DNA of 64,000 bases. Origin: Malurus cyaneus samueli. Its lineage: Eukaryota > Chordata > Aves > Passeriformes > Maluridae. The stretch covers positions 17,435,913 through 17,499,912 of the forward strand of contig CM019227.1 of the NCBI GenBank assembly GCA_009741485.1, read 5' to 3'. Below, piece after piece: positions 20,323 to 32,004 of this stretch. The notes beneath the pieces were generated by a model. That model saw only the letters and a list, made by a program, of their open reading frames with translations, searched no databases and was not told the origin of the DNA. How positions within the stretch are numbered: the first letter of the stretch is position 1; every line of letters begins with the position of its first letter. A program made the position numbers and the translations under genes.

Positions 20323-23300
20323 CCCTTCCAAATAAGCTTTTCTTCAATCCTCCCTGGTCTGTCCCAGGGGGCCTCCAAAATCTTGGGATGTGTCCAGGCT
20401 TCCCCTAAAGGCATTTGCTGGTCCCTGTGATGCCCCAGTGATTTGTCAGGAGCATCCCTGTTGTGCTCAGACAGACACACCTGCAATTGCTGTGCTTCAT
20501 AAACTGCCTCAGTCCACATGATTAAAAAAGTAATCCAAATCAAGGAAAGAGCAACAAATCCTACAGAATAAAGACTGTAATGAAGTAGTTACATCAGGAA
20601 ATAAGAGATTTTTATACTTGGTTTCTTATTATGAAGGTCTTTGAGACACTGTTTTGAGACTGGATTCCTTTTGCCAAAATGGCATGAGACAGGAAACCGA
20701 CCTTGAATAATTCATCAGTTCAAGAATGCATCAGCAATGCCACTTGTTCAGGGGAATCAAAGAAGGAAAGAAATATTCCCCTGCCCTGCTCTGAGTTACA
20801 CTCAGTAATCATATAATATGTTGGGGAAAGCCAAAGCTGTAAAATAAATAAATTCTGCAGCTGAGGTAAACACTACACAGAGACTGTCAATAATATGATT
20901 AATATTTATATATTAATGTTAGGCAGCATAAAAGTGCTTCTGGAGGTGGGGTGGATGCAGCTTTGAACTGAACAGTGACAGAGAGGTGCAGCCTGTCTGG
21001 CAGGAGCTCAGCCTCCATGCACAAAGGATAAACTTCTCTCCCTTCCCACTTCCCTTCTCTAGCAGCCGACATCTGAAGGAAAATGCACGCTTGCTTATTC
21101 CCTAGCAAAGGACTTAGTTCTGTTCACCTCCATGGAAACACCTCCTCAATTCCACAGTCCACACCCGAGGAATTGGGGTTTCTTTCTCCTCTCCATCAGT
21201 ACAAAAATGGATATTTTCTTAGAAAGGAAAGAAAACTGGCAATTTTGGTGCAGGTTTCTGTGGCACTGCAGGCTTTGAGTACAGTGGGCGTATCTGTCAG
21301 GTTCTCAACATACAAATTATCAGCTCTGCTCATCTTTCCTTCTGTTGATCCTTTCAACCATCTTGTTGCAGATGGAATGGTGATTGGGGTATTTTTATTT
21401 GGGTTTTTTCTCTTTTTTTCCATTTTTTTTTATTCTTCATATTCTACTATTTGTTCCCCAGAGGCTTTGTAGTTGGTTTGGTTTGGTTTGGTTTTGTCTT
21501 GTTTCGTTTTGTTTTGTTTTGTTTTAGCAGAGCTTGGCATTAAAGCTCCTATCACATATTGTTAGGTCAAATTCTCACAGCTTGCCTTACACTACCTGGC
21601 AGATGGACCTCAAATAATTTTTTCCCCTCTGGTGACAAGGAACTAGGCTTTGTGAGGAGTTGATGCTCCATGAGATTCCCATGGGGCAAAAACTTAAGAT
21701 GAGGCTCACCTGGACCACACTCACCAAGGGTCAGAGATGAAGATGCTCCAAGGGCTGGAACATAAATGTACTGTGAAAATATGATCAAGTGAGAATACGA
21801 GTGATTTTTAGCCTCATTTCTCTAGTGCATTTAAATAGGAATAAAAAACTTTGCATTGAACAGACATTCTGCAGATTCTTCAAGTACAAACATCAGAAAA
21901 TGCTCATTGATGCCTGCCCTCTTGGGGGAAAAAAAATGGGTAAAAAGTCCTCAGGCTTGTTTTGAATTAAAGTGAATGTGGTTGTGATGGTGGACAAAAT
22001 ATGAGCTGCTTCTGCTGGGTTGTTTCCCAACCTCCCTGTTAGATAAGGTTTTAGCCTTAGAAACAGCTTGAAAGACTGGGAAGGGAATCTGTCAGATCGT
22101 TTGTTCAGAGAGGGGCTGGTGCAAAAAAAAAAAATTCCCCAAAACCAGGCAGGATAGGAAATGATGAGGTTTTCACTTGGCCGGTTCATAGAATTGTACA
22201 GACGGTTCCTGCTCAGGTTCTTGCACCCACTTTTGTCTTTTACTTCCGAGTTGGGCACCAAGTATTGCTCTTCCAATCACAGCCTCCCTTATTTCCCACC
22301 CAGGACATTAATTTTCACCTAAATTCTGTTTTCATGCCTGGGCTGCTGCCTCATTCACAGGATCTGAGGTTTCTGTTTGCTGATGAGGGCTGGCTCAGCT
22401 CGCAGACTTGTTGCTCTTAGAAGAGTTTCATGAGCAAACTCCTTCCTTCTCACTTTATTTAACATTAACCTCATCACTCCACAGGTGAAAAAAGAAAAAT
22501 AACCCCTCCCAGGGGAGGAGAAACAGCCAGGGAACTGCTGGAGGAAGTGAAGTGCTCTTTGTGCCGAGGAATCTGGGGATATCTGAAGGTCTGGGGAAGG
22601 AAAAATCCGCAGGAATGTCACGTTTCCTATAATTACAGTGCAGAGCAGCTCTCCCTGTTAATGGGCTGGCATTAGAGGAGAGCTGGGTGCCCGGGATAAG
22701 CTGCAGCCCATGGATCAAACACCAGGGGTAATAAATCAACAGCTGCCCTTTGGTGGCTCAGCAGATGAGCAGGAGAAGCTGCTTAGGATGAAAAAGCAGC
22801 CCCGAGCAAGGAGATATTCAAATCCATCCCTGTCTGTGTGTGACAGGGCAGCAGAGGAGATTGGCTTCTCATTTATATGCAGTGAAAACCAAAATTCTAC
22901 TCCCAGCCTCCATTAGCTCTTTCCAAATCAAAGTGCCATTTGACCCACCCAAAGGCAGCACTAAATGCTGATTATTCAAAACCTCCCTCATTCCTGGGGG
23001 CCCAATTTCAAATGGCACAGCACAGCCTGATCTGGAGGCAGCACAGCCTTCCCAGTGAGCCTGGGAGCTACAAGGCACAGGGGACCCAAAAATCCTTGTT
23101 TTCTCATCAAATATCCTGAGTTGGAAGAGATCCCTAATGATTTTTGGATGGTTTGGTGTGTTTTTCACCAACATTTTGGCTCCTTGGACTGCCTGCAGGG
23201 AGAGGCTCAGAGCACAACCAGACAGGGCGACAAGGATAAGGGAAGGACAGGCTTGGAAGGTGATTTGATGAGGATCACCCAGAAAAACGCTGCTCATGGA

Positions 23301-23400
23301 TAAGGAAACACAAGGTCTGCTCAGCCAATGGGTGACACAAACCCTCCTTGGCAAGATCCTCTTCTCCAGGCCCTAAACCAGGCACAGCCTCTTTATTTAA
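20323..23400. other. Intergenic, no gene recognised
   Basis: Unique AT-rich to neutral sequence. The only structure seen is a GGTTT/GTTTT pentamer run (21474-21526) and short poly-T/poly-A tracts near 21.42 and 22.13 kb. ORFs are short and lack recognisable domains. Confidence 0.5.
21474..21526. repeat. (GGTTT/GTTTT)n simple repeat
   Basis: About ten imperfect pentamers, GGTTT grading into GTTTT. Confidence 0.85.
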
Positions 23401-23407
23401 CTCATTG

Positions 23408-23530
23408 CAACCACAGAATCATCAGGGTTGGAAAAGCCCTCCAAGATCACTGAGTCCAACCATTCCCCAGCACTGCCAAGGCCACCAATAAACCATGTCC
23501 CCAGTGCCACATCCACTGCATTAAATGCTT
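23408..23530 (-). repeat. CR1 LINE 3' fragment, antisense
   Basis: Reversed CR1 tail: CACAGAATCATCAGGGTTGG, GATCACTGAGTCCAACCATT, CACCAATAAACCATGTCCCC and GTGCCACATCCACTGC in order. Confidence 0.8.
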
Positions 23531-25197
23531 AGGTACAATTCCAGGGGATTTTCCCCCATTGTTAAGTATTTTATACCTGCAGTGATAGAGTGTAATCAGC
23601 ATCCCATCAAAACTAGGGACACAAATGAGCAGAAATAAGAGCTGATCCAGGATTATCTCAAATGCTCCTTACCTGTGGAGGTGCCACATTTGCCTGGTTT
23701 TCACCCCTTTCGGAGGGGTGTTCTCAGGGGGAGTTGGAGCCTTGGATAAACAGACCTTGGACTGAGCCAGGTTGGGAATTTTATGTCCCTGTGCTGGCAG
23801 AAACTTGTGATCTCAGCAGCAGAATTAAATATTGCTCTGCTGGAAGGTGGGGGGAGCTGGTTTGTCTTCAAGACACCTAAAAACAGATTTGTGTTGAGGA
23901 AAGGTTTGGAGTGGCAGCGATGGAGGGGCTTTGGGCAGGGGATGGTGGGCAGGAGGGAGTGGCCGATCGCTGGGCTGGCCCTGGGCACGGCTGGGCTGGC
24001 AGAGTCTGGAACCTGCAGGGAGGCTGATCCCAGTGCCCAGAGAGGGGATGGCACAGCTGAGCCCTCCTGTGGAACCGCCAAAGGGATCCCAGATTCCAGA
24101 TTCCAGCTTCATCTCCTGGCAGGAATCCCAGCTGGAGCAAGCCAGGCACAGTCACAGGGAGAGACAGGCAGGGCCACTCCTCACCTGGCAATAACCCCAA
24201 CTTAGAGCCACCTTCTCCTGCTGCAAAACTGCTCCAGGTGTGAAACTGAGCCCAGGGGAAGCCATTCCTGGTGGAGGAGTCCAACACCACTCCCAGCAGC
24301 TCCCTGTGCCTCATCTGTGTCCTCTGCCTCTGCCTGGTGGACAGAGACCTTACAACCTCAGTGCCAAAGCCATTGCGCTGCAGCTCTTACAGGATTTGAG
24401 GAAATATTATCCCCCCTCAGTCAGGCAACGATGATCTCTGGCTCCCTGGACAGGAGATAGAATTTCTCTACACGTTGGATGCCTTCATAAGTTGTTAAGC
24501 TGTTGGAAAACGTGTGGTCATGTCAGAAAGACACCCCTGATGGGGATATCTGGGCATCTTTATGAGTAGAGCTGACATGCCCAGCCTGACATTGCTCTTT
24601 ACTCAACCTCCAGAAAACAGATCACACAGCCAGCACAGCCAGGACAGCCAGCCTGAGGTTTCATTAACTCACAGAGAAGTAAACAGCTCTATCCAAAGCC
24701 TGTGGAATTGCAGGAGGGTGTTCTGCAGGGTGGGAAGTCTGCGGAGCAGGAGTTGGGGTGCTGCCTGTGCCTTATCAGCAACTGGGTTTGATAACACCCC
24801 ATCCCCACACTGCCTGCAGCACTCTCTGAGCAAGTCCCTGGAGCTGGTGGTGCCCAGGAGAAGGAGCCCCGACACTTTCTGAGAGCTAAAAACATCTCAG
24901 TTCTGTGGGAAATACAGAAATTGCTGAGGCAGGAGGAGGGTGATCCACGCAGCTGCTCCTGGAGAGCCTCCTTGCATCAGCAGGAACTGGAGTGGGTGTG
25001 GGAGGAGCAATAACCAGGGATGACACAGCCTCAAATTTACACAGATTAATGGGCCCTTTGGCATCAGAAGGGGCAGTCACACACAAGCAGCTCTGGCTGA
25101 CACAAAAATCCAACAGGTTTTTCAGTCCAGCTCATGGCATCTATTGAAACCTTTAGATACAACCCAGACCCCAACATTTTTTTAAGATTTTGATGCC

Positions 25198-25416
25198 AGA
25201 AAGGACCCAGGATGGGGAGGCCCTGGCACAGGATGCTCAGAGAAGCTGTGGCTGCCCCTGGATCCCTGGCAGTGCCCAAGGCCAGGTTGGATGGAGCTTG
25301 GAGCAGCCTGGGACAGTGGAAGGTGTCCCTGCCCATGGCCTGGAGTGGAACAAGAGATGCTTTGAGGTTCCTTCCCATCCAAATCATTCTGTCATTCTGG
25401 GATTGACACTTGGGCC
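25198..25416 (+). repeat. CR1 LINE 3' end, sense
   Basis: Sense CR1 tail from GGGGAGGCCCTGGCACAGG through GGTTGGATGGAGCTTGGAGC to TTCCTTCCCATCCAAATCAT and the terminal ATTCTGTCATTCTGGGATTG octamer-like repeats. Confidence 0.85.
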
Positions 25417-26509
25417 TCCAATGGGAACAGTGTTTGGGCAGAGGAGCCTCTCCCTGCAAACACCACGAGGAGCAGCAGCCACCCCACCACTCCCACGGAG
25501 CTGCTCCAGCATTTCTTCAGGAAGCTCCTGCAGGAGCACGTGCAAGGAGCTGCTAACAAATGGCCAAGCTGCTTTTCCACTTCATTTTCCCCCAAGTGAG
25601 GAGGAGGGAACTTTCCCAGCAAGTGTGCTGTGTGCTCTGTGCCTGGGGGACTGTCAGCTCCCAAACCTGGGGTGCTTGGGTGATTGCCATGAAATAATTG
25701 TGGATGAGATGGATCCTGACATTTGCTGTGGTGGCTGGGCTGCCAGCATCCCCCAGCCCCACCTGGAGTGTCCTGTCCCATGACAGCAGAGCCTCCAGGC
25801 TCAGTGCCTCCCTTTCCACCTCCAAACCAGGTTTTGTACCATGGGAGTGGCTGCCATGGGGGAATTTTTCTGGTGCCCTTTCAGAAGTACTGGCAAGAGG
25901 GCAATGCAGAGCACATCTGTCACCTGGCAGGCCCGAGGGACTTGAATGCATTGCTGAGCACAACAGAGCCATGCCAGTTAGAATCCAGGGTGAAAACCCA
26001 TTTTCATCCATCACATGATCCTGTAAGGTGGCAAACATCCAACATTTGGGACAGCTGGAAGGCTGGGAAGGACCCAGAACCGGGGGCCTGACAAGGCAAC
26101 AGCTTCATCCCTTGGTTTTACAAAACAGGATGTTAAAGGTGTGGAAAACACGTCTGTTCTCAGAGCACTTGGGACACCCCCAGTTCTGCCACAGACCCAC
26201 AGGGGAGCCTCAGCTTCTCTCCTCTGCCTCCACAGGGTGGCTGGAGATGCCCCTGGGCTCAGCCTCCACACTCAGGACAGAGCCACTCCTTCCTTCGAGT
26301 GACTGCAAAGCTCTTCTGGCAAGGAGGAAAGGAGATCTTTCATCTCCCCCCAGAATTTCTGGGGTCAACCATACCCCTGAGAGCCCATAAATAACTGGTG
26401 GGAGGCTCTGAGGGAGCTGCCCCTTATTGTTTCCAGCTGAGGTTAACCCTGACCCCACCCAGCTTCATGATAACTAAGCTAAATGACAATTAGCAGTGTT
26501 TTCAGATAG

Positions 26510-26995
26510 AGGGGGTCAGCAGGGACATCTTCCACTGTCCCAGGCTGCTCCAAGTCCCAATGTCCAGCCTGGCCTTGGACACTGCCAGGGATCCAGGGGC
26601 AGCCACAGCTTCTCTGGGCACCCTGTGCCAGGGACTCCCCACCCTCCCAGGGAACAATTCCTTCCCAATATCCCATCCATCCCTGCCCTCTGGCAGTGGG
26701 AAGCCATTCCCTGTGTCCTGTCCCTCCATCCCTTGTCCCCAGTCCCTCTCCAGCTCTCCTGGAGCCCCTTTAGGCCCTGCAAGGGGCTCTGAGCTCTCCC
26801 TGGAGCCTTCTCTTCTCCAGGTGAGCACCCCCAACTTTCCNTGGAGCCTTCTCTTCTCCAGGTGAGCACCCCCAACTTTCCCAGCCTGGCTCCAGAGCAG
26901 AGGGGCTCCAGCCCTTGGAGCATCCCTATGGCCTCCTCTGGACTCTCTCCAGCAGCTCCAGCCTGTTTTTTCCTGTGCTGGGGCCCCAGAGTTGG
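26510..26995 (-). repeat. CR1 LINE 3' region, antisense, interrupted by an assembly gap
   Basis: Long reversed CR1 segment (CATCTTCCACTGTCCCAGGC through CCAATATCCCATCCATCCC to CTGGACTCTCTCCAGCAGCT). It contains the single N at 26841 with duplicated flanks. Confidence 0.85.
26801..26881. other. Assembly gap N with 40-bp flanking duplication
   Basis: One undetermined base at 26841. The 40 bases before it (26801-26840) are identical to the 40 after it (26842-26881), as expected when two overlapping contig ends are joined without merging. Confidence 0.9.
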
Positions 26996-27077
26996 TAACA
27001 GAAGTTGCAGCCAGGCTGCTGCCAGGCTGGGAGGCAATAAAAGATGCATCCCTTCATCTGCTCCTTCAATTCCTGGG

Positions 27078-27098
27078 GCCGGGGTTGTCTGAACCCCG
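27078..27098. other. Short perfect inverted repeat
   Basis: CCGGGGTT and AACCCCGG, 8-bp arms with a 5-base loop. No terminator function is implied in this genome. Confidence 0.5.
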
Positions 27099-28699
27099 GC
27101 TTGGAACACGGACGCTGATCTGCTGCCAAGGCTCTCCATATGGAGGAGGGGACGCCGTGCCCTTCGGCAGAGAACGGGGACACAGAGTCCAGCCCCGGAG
27201 CGGGATGTGAGTAGAGGTGAATTTTGGAGAATTTCTTGATCTTATCATTTAAACCTTCCGCTTGAATTAGACAAGAATCCACCGAAAGCGAAGAGACCCG
27301 ATGAGCTCTGAATGCAGGCTCTGAGTGAGGGTCAGATCCGATAGCGCCTTTCTGAGCTGGGAGCGCTCATTCATCACGGGAATGTGCGAAACACCGGCTT
27401 GGGAGCGACCTTTGCAGTGTGATGGAGTGGGGTCCTGGCTGCCAGCGCCCCAGGGGGTGGAAATGGGATGGAAACGAGAAGGAAATGAATGCTCCCGTTC
27501 TGCAAACGCTGGGCAAAACCTCAAGCTCAGAGCTCCAGGTCTCGTCCAATCCCCGCAAGGTCCTGCCTGGGGACACCTCCAGGGCACCTTGTGGGATGTG
27601 ACTTGCAAGCTTTTTCTCTCAGAACAGGATCCCCCTGTCCCTCCAAAGTCCTTTGTCGCTCGCTATTTCTCGAAACCAGAATTTTCCAGGAATAAATGTC
27701 CAAGCAGATGATTCCGTACAAAATCCCCCAGCTGATCATTCCTGGGTAGGCTGCCAGTGGTGTTTGGCTGATTCCTGGCTACGGACGGGTTGACAAGTCA
27801 TCAATCCCTTTATAATCGTGTTGGAACAGGCTGCGGCCATCAAGGGAATGCTCGAGCACATAATTAAACATTGCATTTCCCATGGGCTTTACCGGGATAA
27901 GCCCCAAAGCAGGAATCTCCCGGGGCTGAGTTGTGCCAGCCCCGCCCCACTCGGTGCCCCCCGGACGGTGATTTCGCTGTTGCTTTGCGTCAGAGCTCAG
28001 ATTCACCCCAAATCGCTGCCCTCCAGAACGAGGAGGTGTTTTGTGGCTGGGCAGAGCTCGGGGTGGGTTCCCTCCTGAACCAGAGAGGTTCAAATAACAA
28101 ACAGATTTTGTTGGGATGCAGGGAACAGCTTCCCAAAAGAGGGAATTCCGGGGCAAACACCTCCACGCTCACATGGGTCTGCTCCTCACTGGGTTAGCAG
28201 CAATTTCTACCACCACCATCATCTGATGCTGAAAATACTTAAAATACTTTGTTTTTAGGATTTTCGCAAGCCCTTGGTGCCTCTGAGCTCCGGAGCTGTC
28301 TCAGCCGCAGGGAGCCGCGTCCCTGCTCACGCTGCTTCCTGAGCATTCACATGCTGATGGATTTCTCTACCTGGTAACGCTCCGACAGCCTTTTCTGGGA
28401 AGTTCGCTGAGTAACTGCGAGCCGGGATGTGCTGGTGAGCGCTGCAGTTCTGCGAATTGCTTCTGGATGGAGAGCGAAGCACTTTGATTAGCGGAGCCTG
28501 CGGTGATACGCACGGATGAATTCTGCCATCAATAATGGATAGAGACAGGGAAAGCTGCCTCCAGGAGGTGTTGCTGCCACCGGTAACAGCGCTCGAGGGA
28601 GGGACTGAGCCTTCGGGGTGTCTGGCTGGGTGTCTGTCCCAGTGTGAGCCTGGCTTTTCTCCCGGGGAGCAAGCGACAGGAGCAGAGCAAACGGCCTCC

Positions 28700-28958
28700 A
28701 GTTGAGAAGGTTTAGGGTGGATATTGGGAAGATTTAGATTGGGAAGATTCCTTCATTGAAAGAGTGATCAGGCAGTGGAGCAGGCTGCTGGGAGCAGTGG
28801 TGGAGTCACCGTCCACACATTTTGGAAGTGTTCAAAAGCCGTGTGGATGTGGCACTTGGGGACAGGGGTTTGTGGTGGACCCGGCAGTGCTGGGTTAATG
28901 GTTACACTCAATGGTCCTAGAAGGCTTTTCTGACCTAAACAATTCCCTAATCCTATCA
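28700..28958 (+). repeat. CR1 LINE 3' end, sense
   Basis: GGGTGGATATTGGGAAGATT, AGTGATCAGGCAGTGGAGCA, GGTGGAGTCACCGTCC, GTGTTCAAAAGCCGTGTGGA and the tail ending CAATTCCCTAATCCTAT occur in CR1 order. A 14-bp duplication (TTGGGAAGATT) lies near the 5' end. Confidence 0.85.
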
Positions 28959-29589
28959 GGCAGGACCCTGGGGGATGCTCTCCTCTCCCTGAGCACCCGT
29001 GCAGCTCTCAGGATGCCCAGGAAGCACCAACACCTTCAATGCCTGAGATAATTTCAAGACAGTTTTTCCAGCTCCAATGGTGACCACCACCTTTAATAAA
29101 TAAATGTACCAGCCATGTCCTCGGTGACAGCCATGTCCCAAACTGACCCCAGCAGCTCTTGGGGAGTGGGGTGCTGTCCCAGCCCCTCTCCCTGTGGTTC
29201 TGGAGCACCCCATGGATCGGGATCCGGACCCGGCTGAGCACTGCAGTCGCTATGGAGACCCGGCCTGAAATGCATCAATATGGAGAGGAACAGCTTGTCC
29301 CTCATGTCCCTATTCAGGGGACCAGGGAGAAAATCCCATCCAGATGTGCCTCACCGGGACAGTAATGTCTGGAGTTTTGTGATTCCTCTCTGGGGAATGG
29401 CATCCACAGCCCATCCACAGCCCTGGTCTGTCCTCAAATCCTGCATCCTTGTGGGATGAGCCCACCCCGTGCTCTGCTGGCATTAGATGGATTCACACAG
29501 GAAGGTCTGTGGGGTGAGGATGTATGGAGTGTGGGTCTGAGGAGGGGGATGTGGCTGGAATCACCATCCATGAGTGCCCCAGGACTGTG

Positions 29590-29868
29590 TTATCATGGAA
29601 TGGTTTGGGTGGGAAGGGACCTTAAAGCTCATCCCATTCCACCCCCTGCCATAGCAGGGACACCTTCCACTATCCCAGGCTGCTCCAAGCTCCAATGTCC
29701 AGCCTGGCCTTGGGCACTGCCAGGGATCCAGGGGCAGCCACAGCTTCTCTGGGCACCCTGTGCCAGGGCCTCCCCACCCTCCCAGGGAACAATTCCTTCC
29801 CAATATCCCATCCATCCCTGCCCTCTGGCAGTGGGAAGCCATTCCCTGTGTCCTGTCCCAAATCCATA
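29590..29868 (-). repeat. CR1 LINE 3' region, antisense
   Basis: Close relative of the copies at 26.5 and 37.2 kb: ATGGAATGGTTTGGGTGGGA, CTTCCACTATCCCAGGCTGC, CCAATATCCCATCCATCCC. Confidence 0.9.
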
Positions 29869-30609
29869 ATCTGTTAATGACCAAACACCTCGCTGGTGGC
29901 TCATGCTGGGGGAGGCACCTGAGGGCTCATTTTTCCCCAAACCAGCAAATCCTGGACCTGGACTGCTCCACCTCGGCGTTGTTTGTCACCTGGAATAACC
30001 AGACACCTCTTGCATCACTGGAGCAGCAGCAGCTGTGATTCCTCATCCCTCTGACTCCTGTGTCTGCTCCTCACTGCAGCAGCTTCAAGGCAGACATCAA
30101 GTTTTGCAAAATAAATGCATTTTCTGGTGCATTCAGCCAGTTTTGGGGTATGAACCCTATTTTGTGGGGCAGGGTTGGCAGCAGCACTCCAGCATGGAGG
30201 GAAGCACGGCTGCACTGGGAGAGGGGTGATAGTCTGGAAGGGCAGCACTGATGATAATTTGGGGGATCCCTGCTCCACTGATGGGAAAACCACCTTGCCC
30301 AGCCCTGTCCAGGGCCATAGGTCAGCACAAATCCCCCGCCTGGGCTGGAGGGTGGGAGTGTGACCAGGGCCACCAGGCTTGTCCCTGCCCTTGCCAGGCT
30401 GGAAAATGGGACCTGTGGGTGTCACGGGCTGTGTCTCTGTGCTGGATTCAGGACTGTCCCAGGGAGGGTGGCCCACCAGCCCTGGGGACAGCCAGAGGGA
30501 CAGCGAGCATGGGACATGAAGGACCCCTGGGACTCTCCCTGGGGCTGCATGAGGGGGGATGGGGGCTCCGGGAGAGACTGAGGGGGTTTGGGTCCTTGAT
30601 CCAGTCCCT

Positions 30610-30815
30610 GTGACCCACGGTTTAGGGCTGGACCCCCATCCCTGTCCCCACGTGATGGAACTGGGGACCCCCGTCAGGGCTGGACCCGGACCCACATCCC
30701 CACCCCTGTGTGATCCCACCAGGGACTCCTGAAGCGGCTGGACCCGGACCCCGATTTCCATCCTCCTGTGACCCAGCTGGGATCCCCGTCAGGGCTGCAC
30801 CTGCCCCCATCCGCA
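30610..30815. repeat. Diverged ~60-bp minisatellite, about 3 units
   Basis: Successive units share GGCTGGACCC, CCCCATCC or CCCGATTTCCATCC, a TGTGATCC-like step and GGGACCCCCGTCAGG. Units run from about 30.62, 30.68 and 30.74 kb, just upstream of the receptor gene's GC-rich region. Confidence 0.6.
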
Positions 30816-30829
30816 CCCCTGTGCTGTGC

Positions 30830-32004
30830 CCGGGGCGCTCCGTTGGTCCGCGCTGGAGCTCCGGGGGCGCGGGGGCAGCGGCGCCGGGACCCCGCCAGTC
30901 CCAGCGGGCATCCCGAGCCCCGGAGGCGGTGCCGCCCCCGAACTCTCCCCTAAGCCCCCCCAGGCCCCCTCCCGTCGGGGCTCGGCGCTGGCAGGGGGCG
31001 GCTCCGCTGCAGACGCCGCTCCATCACCGCCGCGTTCACCTCGCGGGGCCGGGGCTGTCCGTGACACCGGCAATACCGGGAATACCGGGAATACCGGGAA
31101 CGGTGGAGCTGCAGAGCTGCCAGAAAAACCAGGAACACTGGGAATACGAGAACACCGGGAGTAACGGGAACACTGGGACTGCCAGAAACGCCGGACACCG
31201 GGACTGCCGGTAACACCGGGACTGCCGGTAACACCGGGACTGCCGGTGCTGGATAAGCGAGCGGAGGAGGCGGCGCAGCCCCGGCGGAGCCCCGGGACCC
31301 GCATGAGCACCGAGCGGGACCGGCTGGGGACCCTGGGGGTGGGAAAGAAAACCGGGGGAGCCGTGCTGGAAGGGGGATCGGGCTGGAGTGGTCCAGCCTG
31401 GAGCAATGGGGAGCCCCGGGAGGATCGGGGAGCCCCGGGGGTGACTGAGCTGCTCCTCCCCTCGGAACCCTGGCTGGGCTGGGGTCCCTGCGAGCACAAT
31501 CGGGGCGGGAGGTGATGGGGTGCAGGGGGTTTGGGGGTCCCAGCCTGTCCGATCCCAGGGGACCCCCAGAGATGTCTCGCTGCCTCCTGTCCCTGCAGCC
31601 CCTTCACAGGTCACCCACGGATGCCAGCCACCTGCTGGGTGGCAGCGGTGCCATCGGGGCTGTCACATCGGCTGTCACGATGGGTTTTGCTCCCCTCGGG
31701 GCTGGCAGCGGTGGGCAGAGGCTGCACGGGCTCATACAAGACGTGTGATCCAGTTACACCCTGGCTGCTCCGCCTGGGGCTCCCCGATCCCCAGTTTTGG
31801 TTTGACCCGGGGCTGTGGCAGCCCAGGACGTGCCCAGGATCTCCTGTGCCGCTCTGGGAAGCACATCTCTGCCTCCTCCCCCGGCTGCGGGTGCTGGCGG
31901 AGCCGAGCCGTCCCCATTCCTCCCCCTTTCACCAGGGTCTGGGTCCCCGGCGCAGCCCGAGACGCACCCCGGCACTAGGAGCACTGGTCAGGCTGGGAGC
32001 AGCC
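30830..32004 (+). promoter_or_regulatory. GC-rich 5' region of the receptor gene
   Basis: CpG-dense from about 30.83 to 31.35 kb, then GC-rich up to the start codon at 32005. This is the likely promoter/5' UTR of the glucagon-receptor-family gene. No TATA box is assigned and the TSS is unknown. ORFs of more than 150 codons on both strands reflect GC content. Confidence 0.45.
31064..31250. repeat. ACCGGGAAT / ACCGGGACTGCCGGTAAC minisatellite
   Basis: Four 9-bp steps (ACCGGGAAT type) at about 31066-31102, a degenerate middle, then about three 18-bp units (ACCGGGACTGCCGGTAAC) at 31195-31248. It lies inside the CpG-rich region. Confidence 0.85.

Noticed and set aside
27078..27098. GC hairpin as a transcription terminator or small RNA
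   Set aside because: Only 8-bp arms, no flanking transcript evidence, and such terminators are not used by RNA polymerase II.
26516..27139. Several ORFs repeated across the window with MGYWEGIVPW / CSLGGWG / ARASPPSQG text
   Set aside because: They are translations of CR1 3' ends, which have no reverse transcriptase domain left here.
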